Below, piece after piece: positions 20,665 to 32,468 of a DNA stretch of 32,523 bases. Source of the stretch: Chara braunii (lineage: Eukaryota; Streptophyta; Charophyceae; Charales; Characeae); NCBI GenBank assembly GCA_003427395.1, contig BFEA01000057.1:1982026-2014548 (forward strand), given 5' to 3'. The number at the start of each line of letters is the position of its first letter. The stretch's first letter is position 1. The notes under the pieces are model-generated. The model searched no databases. It saw nothing but the letters and a program-made list of their open reading frames with translations, and was not told the DNA's origin. The translations under genes and the position numbers were made by a program.

Positions 20665-20693
20665 GCCAGAATAACTAATGTGAGGGGTAAACT

Positions 20694-21067
20694 TTCAGAG
20701 GTGACAGGGTGTGATAATCCTTTGTAATCCTGAGACATGAGATTTGCGAGAGAGGACATATAACGTTTCACATTCCTGTGGTCAAGTTCCTGAACTCTAA
20801 CAGTCTGAATGTGAGGGCTTACTCCTCAACCAGTCTAGAGGAGGAAGTTGACTATTTAGAGTGTCTAAAAGAATGATATATCAGTCTCGAGAGAACAAAA
20901 GAGTGGCTAGAGAAGTTAAGGAAAAAAGTGACATTGGGAGTGAGAATAAGAGAGTTTGAGAGGCTCCTTGAGTTCTCGATTGCTGATAGGTTTGAAGACG
21001 TGAGAGATTGGATGCCCCTACTGGAGACTATTGCTGAGGTTGGAAGAGCAAGAGAGAAAAACTCCAC
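20694..21067 (+). pseudogene. Leader module copy 4, diverged
   Basis: One frame with several stops up to about 20880, then open. FTFPVVKFL, SLNVRAYSSTSLEEEV, a charged helix, VTLGVRIREFERL and DWMPLLETIAEV fall in the order and spacing of the YVLTLYFIDL, YDVKIYVTKER, helix, TRFTVFEGF and NWLAVVEFALKV segments of copy 2. Identity is low, so the assignment rests on order and spacing. The open part (20928-21173) runs straight into the next candidate copy. Confidence 0.4.
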
Positions 21068-21466
21068 TGTGATGATAAAATTCATGCTTTTGAGTACCTT
21101 TGAGCACAAGTTCGAAATCCCTTATTATGTTCAACCTGAGATCTACCTTTCGGATGTTGCCTATGATGACTAACAATGCCCAACTTGGTTGAACAGCTAA
21201 AGTTTGGGGTTGTACAAAAAAGAAGAATAGTCAAGGTAGAAGGGACGCTTCGGATCTCTAACAGAAACCTCTCTACCTTGGATGAACTTGAGTTCTTGCA
21301 ACCTTTTCTTGATCAGATAAGAGATTCTTCTTTGAGACCTGTCACTGATCAGACTGAAATTAGCTATGTATTAAAGGTGGTGAAAGCGGGAACTGTTAAG
21401 AGAATATCATATCACACTTCTAGAGAACGAGTCTCTCTTGCCAGAAGGATCAGCAACGGGTTGTAA
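21068..21466 (+). pseudogene. Possible further module remnants
   Basis: STVMIKFMLL and KFEIPYYVQPEIYLSD continue the frame of copy 4 to a TAA at 21171 and resemble the two central strands. In a second frame from 21176, LSTLDELEFLQPFLDQIRD resembles the terminal PxP/W-helix part, and ISYVLKVVKAGTVKRISYHTS could be yet another strand pair. These may be one frameshifted copy plus part of another. The evidence is weak and low complexity in charged residues could mislead. Confidence 0.28.
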
Positions 21467-22746
21467 GCAATGCAACACACAAAGTCATCATACATCAGGA
21501 AAAGACCCCACATGTGAGAGTGATTGCGATCGTCATTTACAAGGCATAGTCTCATAAATCTCTCAACTCAATATACACTCAGAGGTGGGGTATCCCACCC
21601 ACATACCGTAACAAAAAGTAGTATTGGGTTACATATACACTTAGAGTTGAACAATCTCAACTCAAAACGGACCCAAGTAGCTCTTATCTCACAAGGTACC
21701 ACACAAACGCTATGACCTCCCTCATTAGAACTAAGCCGAAATAGTTTTTAATCGAGGTGCAATCACACTCCTCAGCTCAGAGGATTCCAAGTAAACTCAT
21801 GACGTATCAAAATATCCAGAAAGTAATACAAGGCCCACCATGCCTTGATCGATCAAAGGTTTAAAACAACCTAGAGCCTGAACGGTATGCATATTTCCCT
21901 CTCATATCCCAACACAACTCACATAAGAGGAGGTTTAACACACTAACCTTTGAGGTTATAGAATCCTGGAAATGTAAACTTAAAGCTCACAAAATTTAAT
22001 GTATCATATATATATACAGACGTATAGGCAGGTATACCCCTTTTCTCGGGGTGGTATGGCTAAAAGAATAACACAACCCTCAAATACAATCACCTTGTCT
22101 CAAATCTTTGGGTTGATATTCCTAGAGGAACGTACATGTCTAAAAAGGACAAGTACCACAACCAAAGCCAAATCAGTGTTCCTAATAAGATCACACGACT
22201 CACACCCTCACGTGATCTCTCAATGTACTCAAAACTATATTCGACGTCATACCCTCATTCATCTCTTACCCTCAGCAACCCATACACGTGCAAGGCTTAT
22301 TCTCATACTTTGATCACATCCTAGCCATTCTACCCTTGAGCAGTCACAAAAACTTGAGAAGAGCTTATCCAATTTAACTTGAGGCCTCGTATGATCTGAC
22401 AGATACACACAATGCACTAAAAGCATATATACACATCTTCTAACCCACTCAGTATACAGTCAGGATCCTACCGACTAAAACACGGAATTGGGATCACACA
22501 ATCGGTTAGTCTACTATCCTATCTCCCATGTCCACATATATACAACCGAACTTGTTAAAAACAATCCAACCGATCTAGAGTCATCCTCTGGCTGAAAACT
22601 TCCCAGCCTAAGGGTTAGGGCTAATCACCTCCTCACGCTGCTGTACTCCTTTTAAACCACCAGTCCTGCCAACATTGAAAAATCGGGAGGACCGGTAGCA
22701 CACACGAATGAGGGCTACCGGTAGGACCGTGTGGAGAACCAACTCA
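21467..22746. other. No gene seen
   Basis: AT-rich, decayed sequence. Short frames such as those at 21999-22324 have no domain, and both strands are interrupted. A short (TA)n run lies near 22005-22015. No LTR boundary or target duplication is recognised here, so where the left element's leader ends is unclear. Confidence 0.5.
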
Positions 22747-23215
22747 GTGGCAAAAATGGAAAATGCGCCGAATCGGCGCGACGGTCATTTCACTACCTAA
22801 AACTTTTTTTAAAATTTTTTGATATTTTTCCTGAAAAGATCACAACGTAATCTACTGGAACACCAATTTTCAGATTTGTTTTCGAATCAGTCTGATCGCG
22901 AAAAATCACGGAAGTTGAGGTACTTTTCCATTGGGCGAAAGCTGGCGGAGTGGCAAAAATGGAAAACGTACTGATTCGGCGTGGCGATAAGTTCACTATC
23001 TAAACATTTTTATTTATTTTTTTTATTATTTTTCCTGGAAATATCACGACCTAATCTACCGGATCTCAAGATTTCAGATGTTTTTGTGGATTATTCAAGG
23101 CACAAAAAATCGCCAAAGTTGGTTCTTGAAAAGTGGGTGACTGGACCCGCTGGTTGCCTGTCGGTTGGCGCCCCCCGCCAAATTCGGCCCTAACTCACCG
23201 GAATGCTCATTTTCA
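22747..23215. repeat. Tandem 203-bp repeat, two copies plus a fragment
   Basis: GTGGCAAAAATGGAAAA starts at 22747 and again at 22950. Both copies then carry a TCGGCG(C/T) block, TTCACTA(C/T)CTAAA, a T-rich run, TTTTTCCTG and TAATCTAC(T/C)GGA...TTTCAGAT. A third partial match (CTCACCGGAATGCTCATTTTCAG) lies at about 23195-23217. No coding. Confidence 0.7.
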
Positions 23216-23308
23216 GCCGGTGGGGAGACTGGTGGTTTAACCTTATCCCTTACCATCTTTCATATCCTTCATCCATTCTATCCAACATTCTCGTACCCCT
23301 GACCACTC

Positions 23309-24465
23309 TACTTTCTCTGATAACCATAACAACTGTCGGCATCATACTCCCTTTTTCCCTTGGTTCCACTTATAGTTCCACTGGCGTCCATCGCGTCATG
23401 TAGTGTCTCCTCTGTTGCCACCACGTCCCCTATTGCCGCATCCGCCATTCCGGCGGCCGCTTCCATCCTTTTGTCTTTGGCCTCCTCCATTGGCCACACT
23501 GCCCTGTGACACTTGTCGTGGCGGTGACTGCAACGACCTCATAGGTTGAGTTTGGGCTACCGGAGGTCTAGGAGGAAGCATGCTCATTTCTGGGCCCAAA
23601 TAACTGCCTTGTGCCCATGTCACATATGGATTATACATCGGCCACAGACTCACTTGACTACATGGCGTTCATTGCCCATATATTGTCTGCTCAGTCGACG
23701 AAGGTCCCTTTGATGTTGTCTGGTCTCCCAATTCTTTCGGGGTGGCCACTACTTGCCACGAACACTGCCCTTTTTCGGTACCTTGACCTCCCTGGGCCAG
23801 GTTTCTCGCTTTCTGCTAAGCCTTTGTCAACTTGGAAGGTTCATGTTCCTCTTTTACCTCAATCACCTTTTTACCTTCGTCTCTTCCTTGAGTACTAGCC
23901 CGCCCTCTCGGCGTTCTACTGAGGAGGACTGATTCTCGGTCATCACCCCTTGCTCCTTCTTCATCCTGACCAGTCGGTTCCCTTTATGTACCTTCCAAAA
24001 CCTTTCGTTTGCCTTTTCTCGCCTCTTCTAGTCGCGTAAACCTTTCTTCCAATATTCCCACTTGTCTCTGTATACCACTTAACTCTCCTTGTGTTGACGC
24101 GGACCCGACAAGTTGCACAAAGCTTCCACCACGTTGGCTTTCTATTCCATCTTTTGGAAACCTTAACCTTAAAGAAGTCTCAAACTCGCCCAAGTTCACG
24201 ACTTCAACATGAGAGTATATACTTCCTCCCTTAACTCTTCACAAACGAAGAATGATAACATATCCCACATTGCCATCTCATCCCATATCTTTGCTAGACT
24301 CAAGTCATGATAGTTGTGCAGGAAGTTAGATAAATTTCTTCCTTGATACAGCAGGGCTCGAAGGTCTAGGGTCATCGAGTCGGGTACCGACTCACGCAAC
24401 AACAATTTAGTGATGCACGTGCTCCTCCATAGCAGAATTTGGGCAAAACCACTTTCTTCAACCAT
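23309..24465 (-). pseudogene. Decayed gag-like gene
   Basis: Reading on the minus strand, the first part (24465-24196) has FLHNYHDLSLAKIWDEMAM and then SFFVCEELREEVYTL. A one-base frame change near 24199 leads into VNLGEFETSLRLRFPKDG, a coiled-coil-like stretch (IQRQVGILEERFTRLEE), an acidic, polar linker with stops at about 23984, 23810 and 23680, and a C-terminal Gly/Arg-rich segment (GRRNGGCGNRGRGG). The order FLxxY, FxxxELRxEV, [WF]xxFExxLRxRF is that of the Gag capsid domain in Ty3/gypsy-type elements, and a basic G/R box is a usual nucleic-acid-binding tail. There is no CCHC zinc knuckle in the window. It is opposite in direction to the leader modules, so it belongs to another element or an inverted segment. 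Confidence 0.5.
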
Positions 24466-24811
24466 GATGTCGTTGCATGCCCGACAAGCATGACAAGCAG
24501 TGGATCATCAGGTTGTAGCTCAAGAAAGCTCAAAATAGATAAGGGCAAGTAAGATTGTTAATACTTAAATCACACTAACTCTTTTCTTTCTCAAACAACA
24601 AGATTTTTAAACTTTATGTACCCTTGCCTTAACTTTACGGGTATTATAAGCAATATACACCCTATGTAGACATAGCTTTCAAAACCAACTATAGACAGAC
24701 AGTAGTAGTGGCTTCAACAATCCTTGATCAGCGCACTCGCACTTCATCGTAAGGTGGCCGACCATACATAAGTTTGCGAGAGACGCACTTGGCAGACTAT
24801 GAAGACACCCT

Positions 24812-25475
24812 CTATCGGCCCGCTATTGCCCGAATTCCGTCCCAATCTTCATCTCTTTTATCCAGATCATGGGAACTACCATATGCGTCAACTATATTGA
24901 CCAGGTCCCTTAGCCCTTGACAAGGGGGTAAAAACCTTAGGCCTAGGTACAAGCCATATATCATTTCGCACTTATAACGCTCATATCCCCTTTCTCGTGC
25001 CATCAAAGCGGTTTCTGTTGTGACCTATATTCTCGCCTGTCCTTCAAAACACTTCTTTATGAGAATTTCGGGCAGGACGACTCATAACGAGGTTGAAGGT
25101 AGCCCAAACTCTTCAGCGCGCTTGGCCTTTATATGAATCACCACATGCTCTTCTCCTTCACGGATCCTTTCTCTTGTCCATTTCTTCTCAGCTTCCTCAA
25201 CTATCCTTAAAGGTCTCGCGAATAGGCTTCCATGCCCAAGCGCCAACTCGACCCTATGCTTGACCCAAAATAACGAGGAGGTGTATACGGTTACCCTCAC
25301 GATTGCGAAGTCCCGATCATCAACAAGACCTGACTTGACCAAGGTGAAGATACCCACATACCACGAAGAGATATACTCTCCTTCCTTGATTTGCCGTGGC
25401 AAAGATATTTCGAGTCCATCTTCCCTTTTAACGGGTCAGGCAATATTAACATATTCCTTAGCATAAGGCATGATG
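24812..25475 (-). pseudogene. Decayed reading frame upstream of the gag-like gene
   Basis: One minus-strand frame contains VKREDGLEISLPRQIKEGEY, SSWYVGIFTLVKSGLVDD and a long charged helix (IVEEAEKKWTRERIREGEEH), then a stop near 25080. After a short gap with another stop come MARERGYERYKCEMIYGLYL and DLVNIVDAYGSSHDLDKRDE, ending near 24812. All parts are in the same phase, so it is one old coding region with point stops. It could be the N-terminal part of the same Gag-like protein, since a frameshift separates it from 24465, or a separate upstream ORF. No family is recognised. Confidence 0.35.
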
Positions 25476-27425
25476 CGCTGCCTTCGCTGTTGTCTGAGTT
25501 CTTCCCATCACAGAAAAATGTCCAGCATATGTCTTTCGTTACTATGTTGACAATCGCGTTTTACAATCTCTACTCATGAAGCCTTAGCAAGTCGTCTTTT
25601 ACTAAAATTCATCATTTCCAGTGTTTTACGACTACCAAGCTTAGAGAGAATAATAATGGTAATATATCAGAGTAATCGTACGTTCACAAATATCAAAATT
25701 CACACATGCTAAACGATATATTACCATAGTAGCTAACATCAACAATACTCATAACAATCAAATGCATTATACACAAGTTAGTCAGTTACCCAGAAGCATA
25801 CACAGACAAATAATATTGGACAGGTCATGATCAGAGATGAAGTCGCCAACAATTAGCATTCTCAACCATAATACTAGCGAGAATACCACACTCTACTCCC
25901 AAACTTTGACAGAAGTACACTGGGGCGAGGGGCAGTGTAATCCTTTTTAGAATGGATAATATCTAAAATCCATCATCCCCACTCAAGGATTAAGCCTCAC
26001 TGATTCTCTCTCCGATTTTAGTATCTGTTCCTTGCAGACCCTTGCCGACAAAGTAAACAACCTTACCATACACGCTTCGGGTTGCGTTGTCCCGTCCTGT
26101 GTTGGTGAGCCCACTTGACACAAAAATAGTTTAGGATTCATCCCCTACCTCTCTGTGGTATGTAATAATTGCTTCCCTCATAGGCCATGGTCTGACAGGG
26201 CTCAAATTATTTCCTCCTATTCAGTAGTAGTGTTGTTATCTTATCATAAAAGATACAACAACAACACCCCACTATGGAACAGGTACATAGTTCCGACGTG
26301 GGTCTCACTACTACTTACAAGACAAAATTATAACTTCTTCAAAGTCATCTTTTGTGGGAACAATATCATAGGATTGCAACCTTCTTTTGGGTAGACTTTC
26401 ACACATCGACCATTTCATAAGAAAAAACTTATCTCAAGGAAGCAGTCACTCCATTCACCTTTGAATCCGTATCAGACGTGGATTCTGCGCAATGTCTCTA
26501 TTCCTTTTTTAAGAGCAATCTAAACGCATGAGCTTATCAGGAAGCCATAAACAAATAATTAGACTTGAGACTCTCATATAAATCATGGCAGATTGATAAA
26601 TTCAAATACGTACCTTAGATAAATAGTCCATGCGAGATATTCCTAAAACGGATAACCATTGGATGAAATAACATCAATCAAATAGACACTAAACAAGCTT
26701 ATTCCAACTCCATAGATTCAAGTAGATGAACCAAACCTGTAAAGGTTCAAGCGAAGGTTTAACATCACCTACATCCCACTGCCCTATCAAAAGTAAGCGG
26801 GGTGGTCTAATTGTTAGCCTGTTCACTGTTACTCCGACCACCCTCTAAGATCAGATATCCTTTTTTGTAGAGAAGTTGTCATGCAGATCTACTACTTCCC
26901 ATAATCCTTTCTTATTGAGATTATAATATGGTGTTCGATGCGCCTACCAGCTGCCTTATACGCCTAGTTCAAAACACATCACGCCAGACATACCTCAATC
27001 TTCCATGGCTATATAATTCGAACAATCACTTACAAACCAGATTCAAATATCTCATTCCATACTCATAAAAACTTTCGACTTTCCTTAGCCTACATTTCCT
27101 TGAAGTGCCTCGACAACTTCTACTTAATACCTATGAGAGGATCTTTGCTTTTACCTATTGGTAAGGGGAGGACTCTTTTACTCGTCTTCGGCCTCATTCT
27201 AATGCAAGCGTACCGTACTCTTGTCATATCCACTCAGACGACTCCTCTGACCATAATAGATACCTCACGAGACTAAGTTCCACAATAGATATATTTAGCC
27301 ATGTTGATGCCTCCGCATCCGACCTTAGCCTTATTAGACATGCAAAACATTATCCAAACTCGTAAACTATAACGGTCAAAAGAGGTACCAACTCTAACTA
27401 CCATCATACTTGTTAAGGTACGCGG
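25476..27425. other. No gene seen
   Basis: AT-rich sequence full of stops on both strands. On the minus strand it lies directly after the inverted LTR end, but no tRNA-complementary PBS follows that end (it continues CCGCGTACC) and it does not resemble the leader at 18.96-21.5 kb. It is therefore more likely flanking DNA than that LTR's own interior. Confidence 0.45.
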
Positions 27426-27433
27426 TGTCGCAC

Positions 27434-27467
27434 TTTTCCAGTCGGGCCACTTTAGGCGACTGGAAAA
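27434..27467 (-). promoter_or_regulatory. Perfect 11-bp hairpin at the LTR 3' end
   Basis: TTTTCCAGTCG and CGACTGGAAAA with a 12-nt loop, 8 nt from the LTR edge. The equivalent stem in the other LTR has a two-base mismatch but the same position and loop length, so the structure predates the split of the two copies. Confidence 0.65.
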
Positions 27468-27879
27468 CCAACAAGCTGTCACGCAGGGTTTTGTGATGTT
27501 TTGCAATAAATAAAATAAATTAATAAACGCAAATCCGTTCCTGTTGTGTGTGTCCCGCTTCGAGCGAGACCCTTCAATTACGGTCTACGCTGGACCCCGG
27601 TCTTAGGAATCTTTAATTGTGATTAGGAACAACAATGATAATGCAAATAATAAAAATTGATTTAAATATGCCATGTGTGTATCAGGATACCAATTTAGGG
27701 GATTGAGAACTGTGACATGATCAGCAAGGAAATACAATCATCAAACAATGCCAGAAGAAATAATCAAGACTGACTGACTCAAGGCAAAGACAAGATGAAT
27801 GAGGGAAAAGCGAGAACTCATAATGGTCTCAGAAAGTACATATGAACAGACATGGTCAACACTCCTCAAGAGTTCTCAC

Positions 27880-28566
27880 TCATCCCTCTAGAATCTCATG
27901 GTCAATCACTAATTTAACTATCTGCCCGTTGTGCTTTGAACCGTGTCTGGGTACTCTCTGAGGTCGTGGTTTCGAGACATAGAGCCACCTGTAGCCTGCA
28001 AGTTCCGAACACTTCCATCCGAGGTACATGGCCCTGAAATCGATCATAGCACAAAACTCCTCCCATAGAGTAGGAAGGTAGGGTCTGAAGAAAATTTCCC
28101 GTCTAAGATGCTCAAACTCTGAAGGCTCTGTGAATGCCTGATAGTCATTCTGTACTGGCGAGATGTACCTCTTTGCCAGGTCTACCAAGTCACACCAGCA
28201 AGAACCATCAGTGAGTAGAAAAGGGATTGGCGGCTTGGGATAGTCAACCTAGAGCTTGGGTCCGAAGCTACAGATCAGCTTTATTTCGTTCCCTTCGAGC
28301 TCTTTCTCTTTCCCTTCAAGGTACCTGGTGGCAGTGACCCAAGGGGGGTCGAAGCACTCATGGGTCTCTTTGCCCTTCTTCATGTAGAGTCTCAGATCAT
28401 GGATGATACCACCTGCAAAACTGGTGTGAACAGCGAAGATTGACAGATCTCCCTGTCTGAAATCGACTGCACTGGCATACTGATATTGGAAAGCGTCCTT
28501 GCGTAAGATTTGATTGAGGCTGGTCAGAACTGACCCATTGACGAGAAATATATGAATTGTACTCAT
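27880..28566 (-). pseudogene. LTR-borne ORF B (right copy), one internal stop
   Basis: ATG (MSTIHIFLVNGSVL) starts the frame. A TAG at about 28249-28251 follows residue 105 and is the only stop up to the TGA at 27880, giving a span of 229 codons. The left copy has tyrosine at the position of this stop but is frameshifted a few bases later. Beyond the stop are PKPPIPFLLTDGSCW, DLVDLAKRYIS, RPYLPTLWEEFCAMIDFR and a basic C-terminus (KPRPQRVPRHGSKH). The PxP plus W-led helix is the module's signature; the C-terminal 75 residues have no counterpart in the leader copies. About 20 of the first 105 residues differ between the two LTR copies, so constraint after their separation was weak. Confidence 0.65.
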
Positions 28567-28753
28567 GAGTGTAAAAAAAAGAATTGCGGTCTCTCTAACT
28601 CTCCCGTGTTTATTGGCTGGTTCGATTGCTGCTCGCGTTCTGATGATGTACCGTGTGTATAGTTGTGACCTATCTCTGTTTCTAGTTCGTCCTCCCTAAT
28701 CTATTTTTGTCTGATGCATGTTTGTCTCTCTTGGGGTTGATGATTAAGTTCTC

Positions 28754-29263
28754 TTACTGATCACCAACAACTACTCTCCTTGCTTCCCCAACAGATCCCA
28801 CTGATGAGAGGGTACTTTGTAGTCTTTCGTCAAATCCATGAATGTAGTAAGTATATTCTATCTTCGTATGACCCCTTACTAGAGTCAAAGCATGTTCCAT
28901 CATGAGCGTAGTTTGAAGATGAAGGTTCTTAATTACTTTGTCCTCCCAACCTTCAGTTTGGGCTTGATATAGGGAGCAGATCACTCTTACCTTGTCACCA
29001 TCCCCACTTTGCTGGCAAGGGCCCATCTGCAACACCCCTTTTGAGCATGGTAATAAGTTAACTGCAAGGGCTCAGTTACTGGAGTCAGTTGAGAATGACG
29101 AACTCATTTGCTTGATTGAACAGGTTTCTTCTTGAGTTGGTGGTGCGAAGAGAGACCTGCTTATGAGCTGAACTCTGCTATCCTGTCCCAGGTCTGGCTT
29201 TTTAGTTCTGAACCGGAACTCAACTTCGCTGCCCTGTTTTTCCCTTTTCGTCGACACTAGGCT
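28754..29263 (-). pseudogene. LTR-borne ORF A (right copy), one internal stop
   Basis: The same frame as 17136-17645. It is open except for a TGA near 29069-29071, where the left copy has a serine codon (TCA). It retains KIEYTYYIHGFDERLQSTL where the left copy has a stop. Each copy thus preserves what the other has lost. It ends 188 bp before ORF B, as in the left LTR, so A and B could have been two exons or two genes of one transcript. No family is recognised. Confidence 0.5.
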
Positions 29264-30116
29264 TTAGAATTAAGGGTCGCTTGTAGACAAGCAGCTCAGG
29301 TCCGACATCAGATGAGAACGTTATCAACACGCTTCCTATGAACTGCTCATTACTTTACACTCAAGCGATAGATTGTAAGGTAGATCACACTGGATGAAGA
29401 TCCGGAGGAGCTTCAGTATCGGGAATGCTTGCAGGGACTCAAAAATAGTTTATCTCTTTAATAGCCCGCGGTTAATTGACTAACACTGACTGCCTGAGGA
29501 GAGCAATTCGACAATGGCTAAGTCACTTCACAGACCATGAAACACTCGCTTCGTAGTAAACAGTTTCATGTCAAGGCTCTCAACAAGACTGCCCGTTGCC
29601 AAGTTTTAACGCCCTACTTACGGGTAAGTCCCAGAATACTATAGATATTAAGCATTTGATCTACATGTAACATGAAAGATAACTTACTGCAATGCTCAAT
29701 GCCCCGTAGTCAACCTCATGAGACTTTCAGTTGCTCACTGTCGAATCCTTCCCTCAACCCAGGAGTTAACTGAATGGGGACGACTTATAAATTGGAAGGG
29801 ATCCGTGTCTACCTGAGTTGGTAATTGCTAGTAATCCATCGAGTAAAACGGGGGACTACTGGTAAACTTTGTTCTATTACTAGTTCTCTGAGTTTCAGTC
29901 CCTCACTTCCGGGTTTGAGCCCAACTCAGCTGGCCCTGAGATTATGCCAACTATCCCGAACTATTTATCCTATTTCCTCCTGCTAGCACCAGGTGTTTCA
30001 CCCCGAAACGCCGGTGTGCAGACTATAACTCTGGTCACACACAGAGTGCTACTAACATGTTCCCTCTTACCGGCAAGAACTTGTTGCATCATTCGCAGTG
30101 GATTCATTGTAACACG

Positions 30117-30378
30117 TCTCGTCGGTAGCCCGCTGCCGATGAGCTCGCGTGGATTACCGGGTTAGATGGACGAACATGTCACAATTAGAAGATTTAGGAC
30201 TCGTAAGTTGCTTGTTCTCGAACGGACAACTTTTCCTACTGGAGGCCTCGACGGAGCCGTTTACTACTGGTTTTTGATACCCCAGATAGTAAGGGCGTGG
30301 AGTACTTTCAGAGAAGGTCTATTCTCTGACCCTTACGTATGACTGCACAAACAGGTTCTCTCACTTGGGCGATACACG
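30117..30378. mobile_element. 262-bp insertion in the right LTR
   Basis: Comparison with 16270-16300 of the left LTR shows extra DNA between GTAACACG and AGATCAATTAGCTCAC. ACACG at 30112-30116 is repeated at 30374-30378, a candidate 5-bp target duplication. The insert has no clear terminal inverted repeats and no coding. It cannot be classified. The left LTR has TGCG at the junction, so part of the difference could be a local deletion. Confidence 0.6.
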
Positions 30379-32465
30379 AGATCAATTAGCTCACGTTCAG
30401 CACATGATCTTGCTTTAGTTAGTGATAGGTACTTGTGCGATAGACTCAGATAAATCCATACAGTCTATTATGCGTGGAGAAGTTGCAAAAGCGATGCCAA
30501 TGGAAGTTTCTTTCGCACGAGTAGCGCAACAACGGATTCCGTTCAGACGCTACACAACACCTTTGTCATTAATAAAAGTGAGACCCAAGTCAGGGTCATC
30601 TAGGAGTTTTGCCTAATATCAAGTTAATTACAAGCCCGACTCAGGTAACACACCCAAAAGCCCCCAACAATAGGCCTCACTTAATTAGCCCTCAAGTACT
30701 ATTGTCCTGGGATACAACGAAAATTATATGATTACGCACAAAACTCACATTGCATATATAAAACCTTCTGCCTTCACGCTCTCAATATGAGAAAAGGGGT
30801 AATGATTGCGGCCGGTTCCGCCTGAAAATATCTCGGTACATTATAGCATTTTCTTTTGTTTATACTTATGATTTGAAGCCTGACTCATAGGGGAATTGGC
30901 ATACCAAAGCTCAGTTGAATGCCCTACTGAGTTCTGCATGATGTAAACGTTACACGCTTTTCTCAAACCCAAAAATACATGTATTTTTCCGATCACTTAC
31001 CCATTGTTCATTATACGTGTGAACTAACTAAAACAGAGTGCTGGCAAGTTGTGACAACTAATCTCCGTCGAGAAGATACTTAGCCAGTAGGTAAGCGATC
31101 TTCCTCAGGATTAGCTTTCTCTTGTTCATCAATCAATGCTCAGAACTAGGCCACCAACAAAAAAAAAAAGATTCCACGATACACGCCCGACTCGGTCTAA
31201 GCAATTATGAGAAGTAGTACAGATGCCCTTCAGGCAGGGTCATGACAGGGCAAGTACCCAAGTCGGGTAATCAACCAAGAAGGAAGTACTTTTCCTGAAA
31301 ACGAAACTTAGAAAAATCAAAATCGGAAATGAAGCTAGTCCCATGCAGTACAAAGTCATTTCACGTTCCCAAACGTTATCCGCTCACTCCATTGGCGCCC
31401 TGTCAAGAATTATGCGAAAGAGCAATAACTAGAGTCTTATTAAGATTCTAACAGTTTACTTCGATCATGATTGTTAATTAGCTATTCCCTTGAATGGTGT
31501 GACCTTCGACCCCCAGGCATACTTAGCTGTCACTCAGTTTAGTCCCTTCGGTTTCACCGCCATTACCCTCGTCAATAAAAGTGACTGACCCTTGCGTGTA
31601 AAGTTCGAGCTTACGTTCACAGCCTATCAGACGTCAGATCTCATTAGCCCAACGCTGATCACCCACCTCACTAATCAACAGCCAGTTTCCGTCAGTCTCA
31701 GCCTCCGAAAGGAAACTTGATGGTCTACAGTCCTTCGTAGCACGGGCTCGGCTCACTGCCTGGCTCCACTTCGAAGAAGTAAAGAGTAAAAAGGACCACT
31801 TATGCCACGACTCCCAAACTCAGCATAAATCCGCCCAAGAAACACTGACGTCAACAGGTTGGGCAACAACACCATTCGAAAGCCTGGCTTCGTCTCTGCG
31901 CTTGTGCCTTCGTTATCCTACAATATTGGTCGTTCCTCGCATCCGTTTGCCTCCCTCTCCGACTTCCAGCACTCAGAATGTGCACATTTCCGGTGAATTA
32001 GTTTCTAGATGCCATAGGCAAGCTTGAGAACATGGGAAGTAGTGAGGTCGACCACCATGGAGAAAGACAGGGAGGACGCACGTTACACTAAAAGGCTGAG
32101 TAATCCATTCCTCTCCCTTTTTGGTTCCCACACGTGCCTCTTCGTACATTCCTCGTGCACATACCAGTCCTTCCCTCCCTTCTGATTTGACCCCTTCTCA
32201 TGCGCACGCACCCTTCTCTCAATCGTGACTCTCACCCCTTCGTCAGTGATGACGTCATCGAGGGCAGCGTCTGTAGTCCAAGCTCACCAAGCAAGCCTGC
32301 CCGATGTACCCCTTTACAGGCGCACGGCGTGAGCTCATCCTAAGCAGTTGGGGTCAGCCAAGAAGTCGCGCTCTTGTTAATGATCTCCTCTCGTGTCACT
32401 AGTCATTCCCCACGTGGTCTCTCGCCCGCGCACCAGTTTTCTCTGCAGCCCCGTCTCTCTCGAGT

Positions 32466-32468
<3 letters not shown>

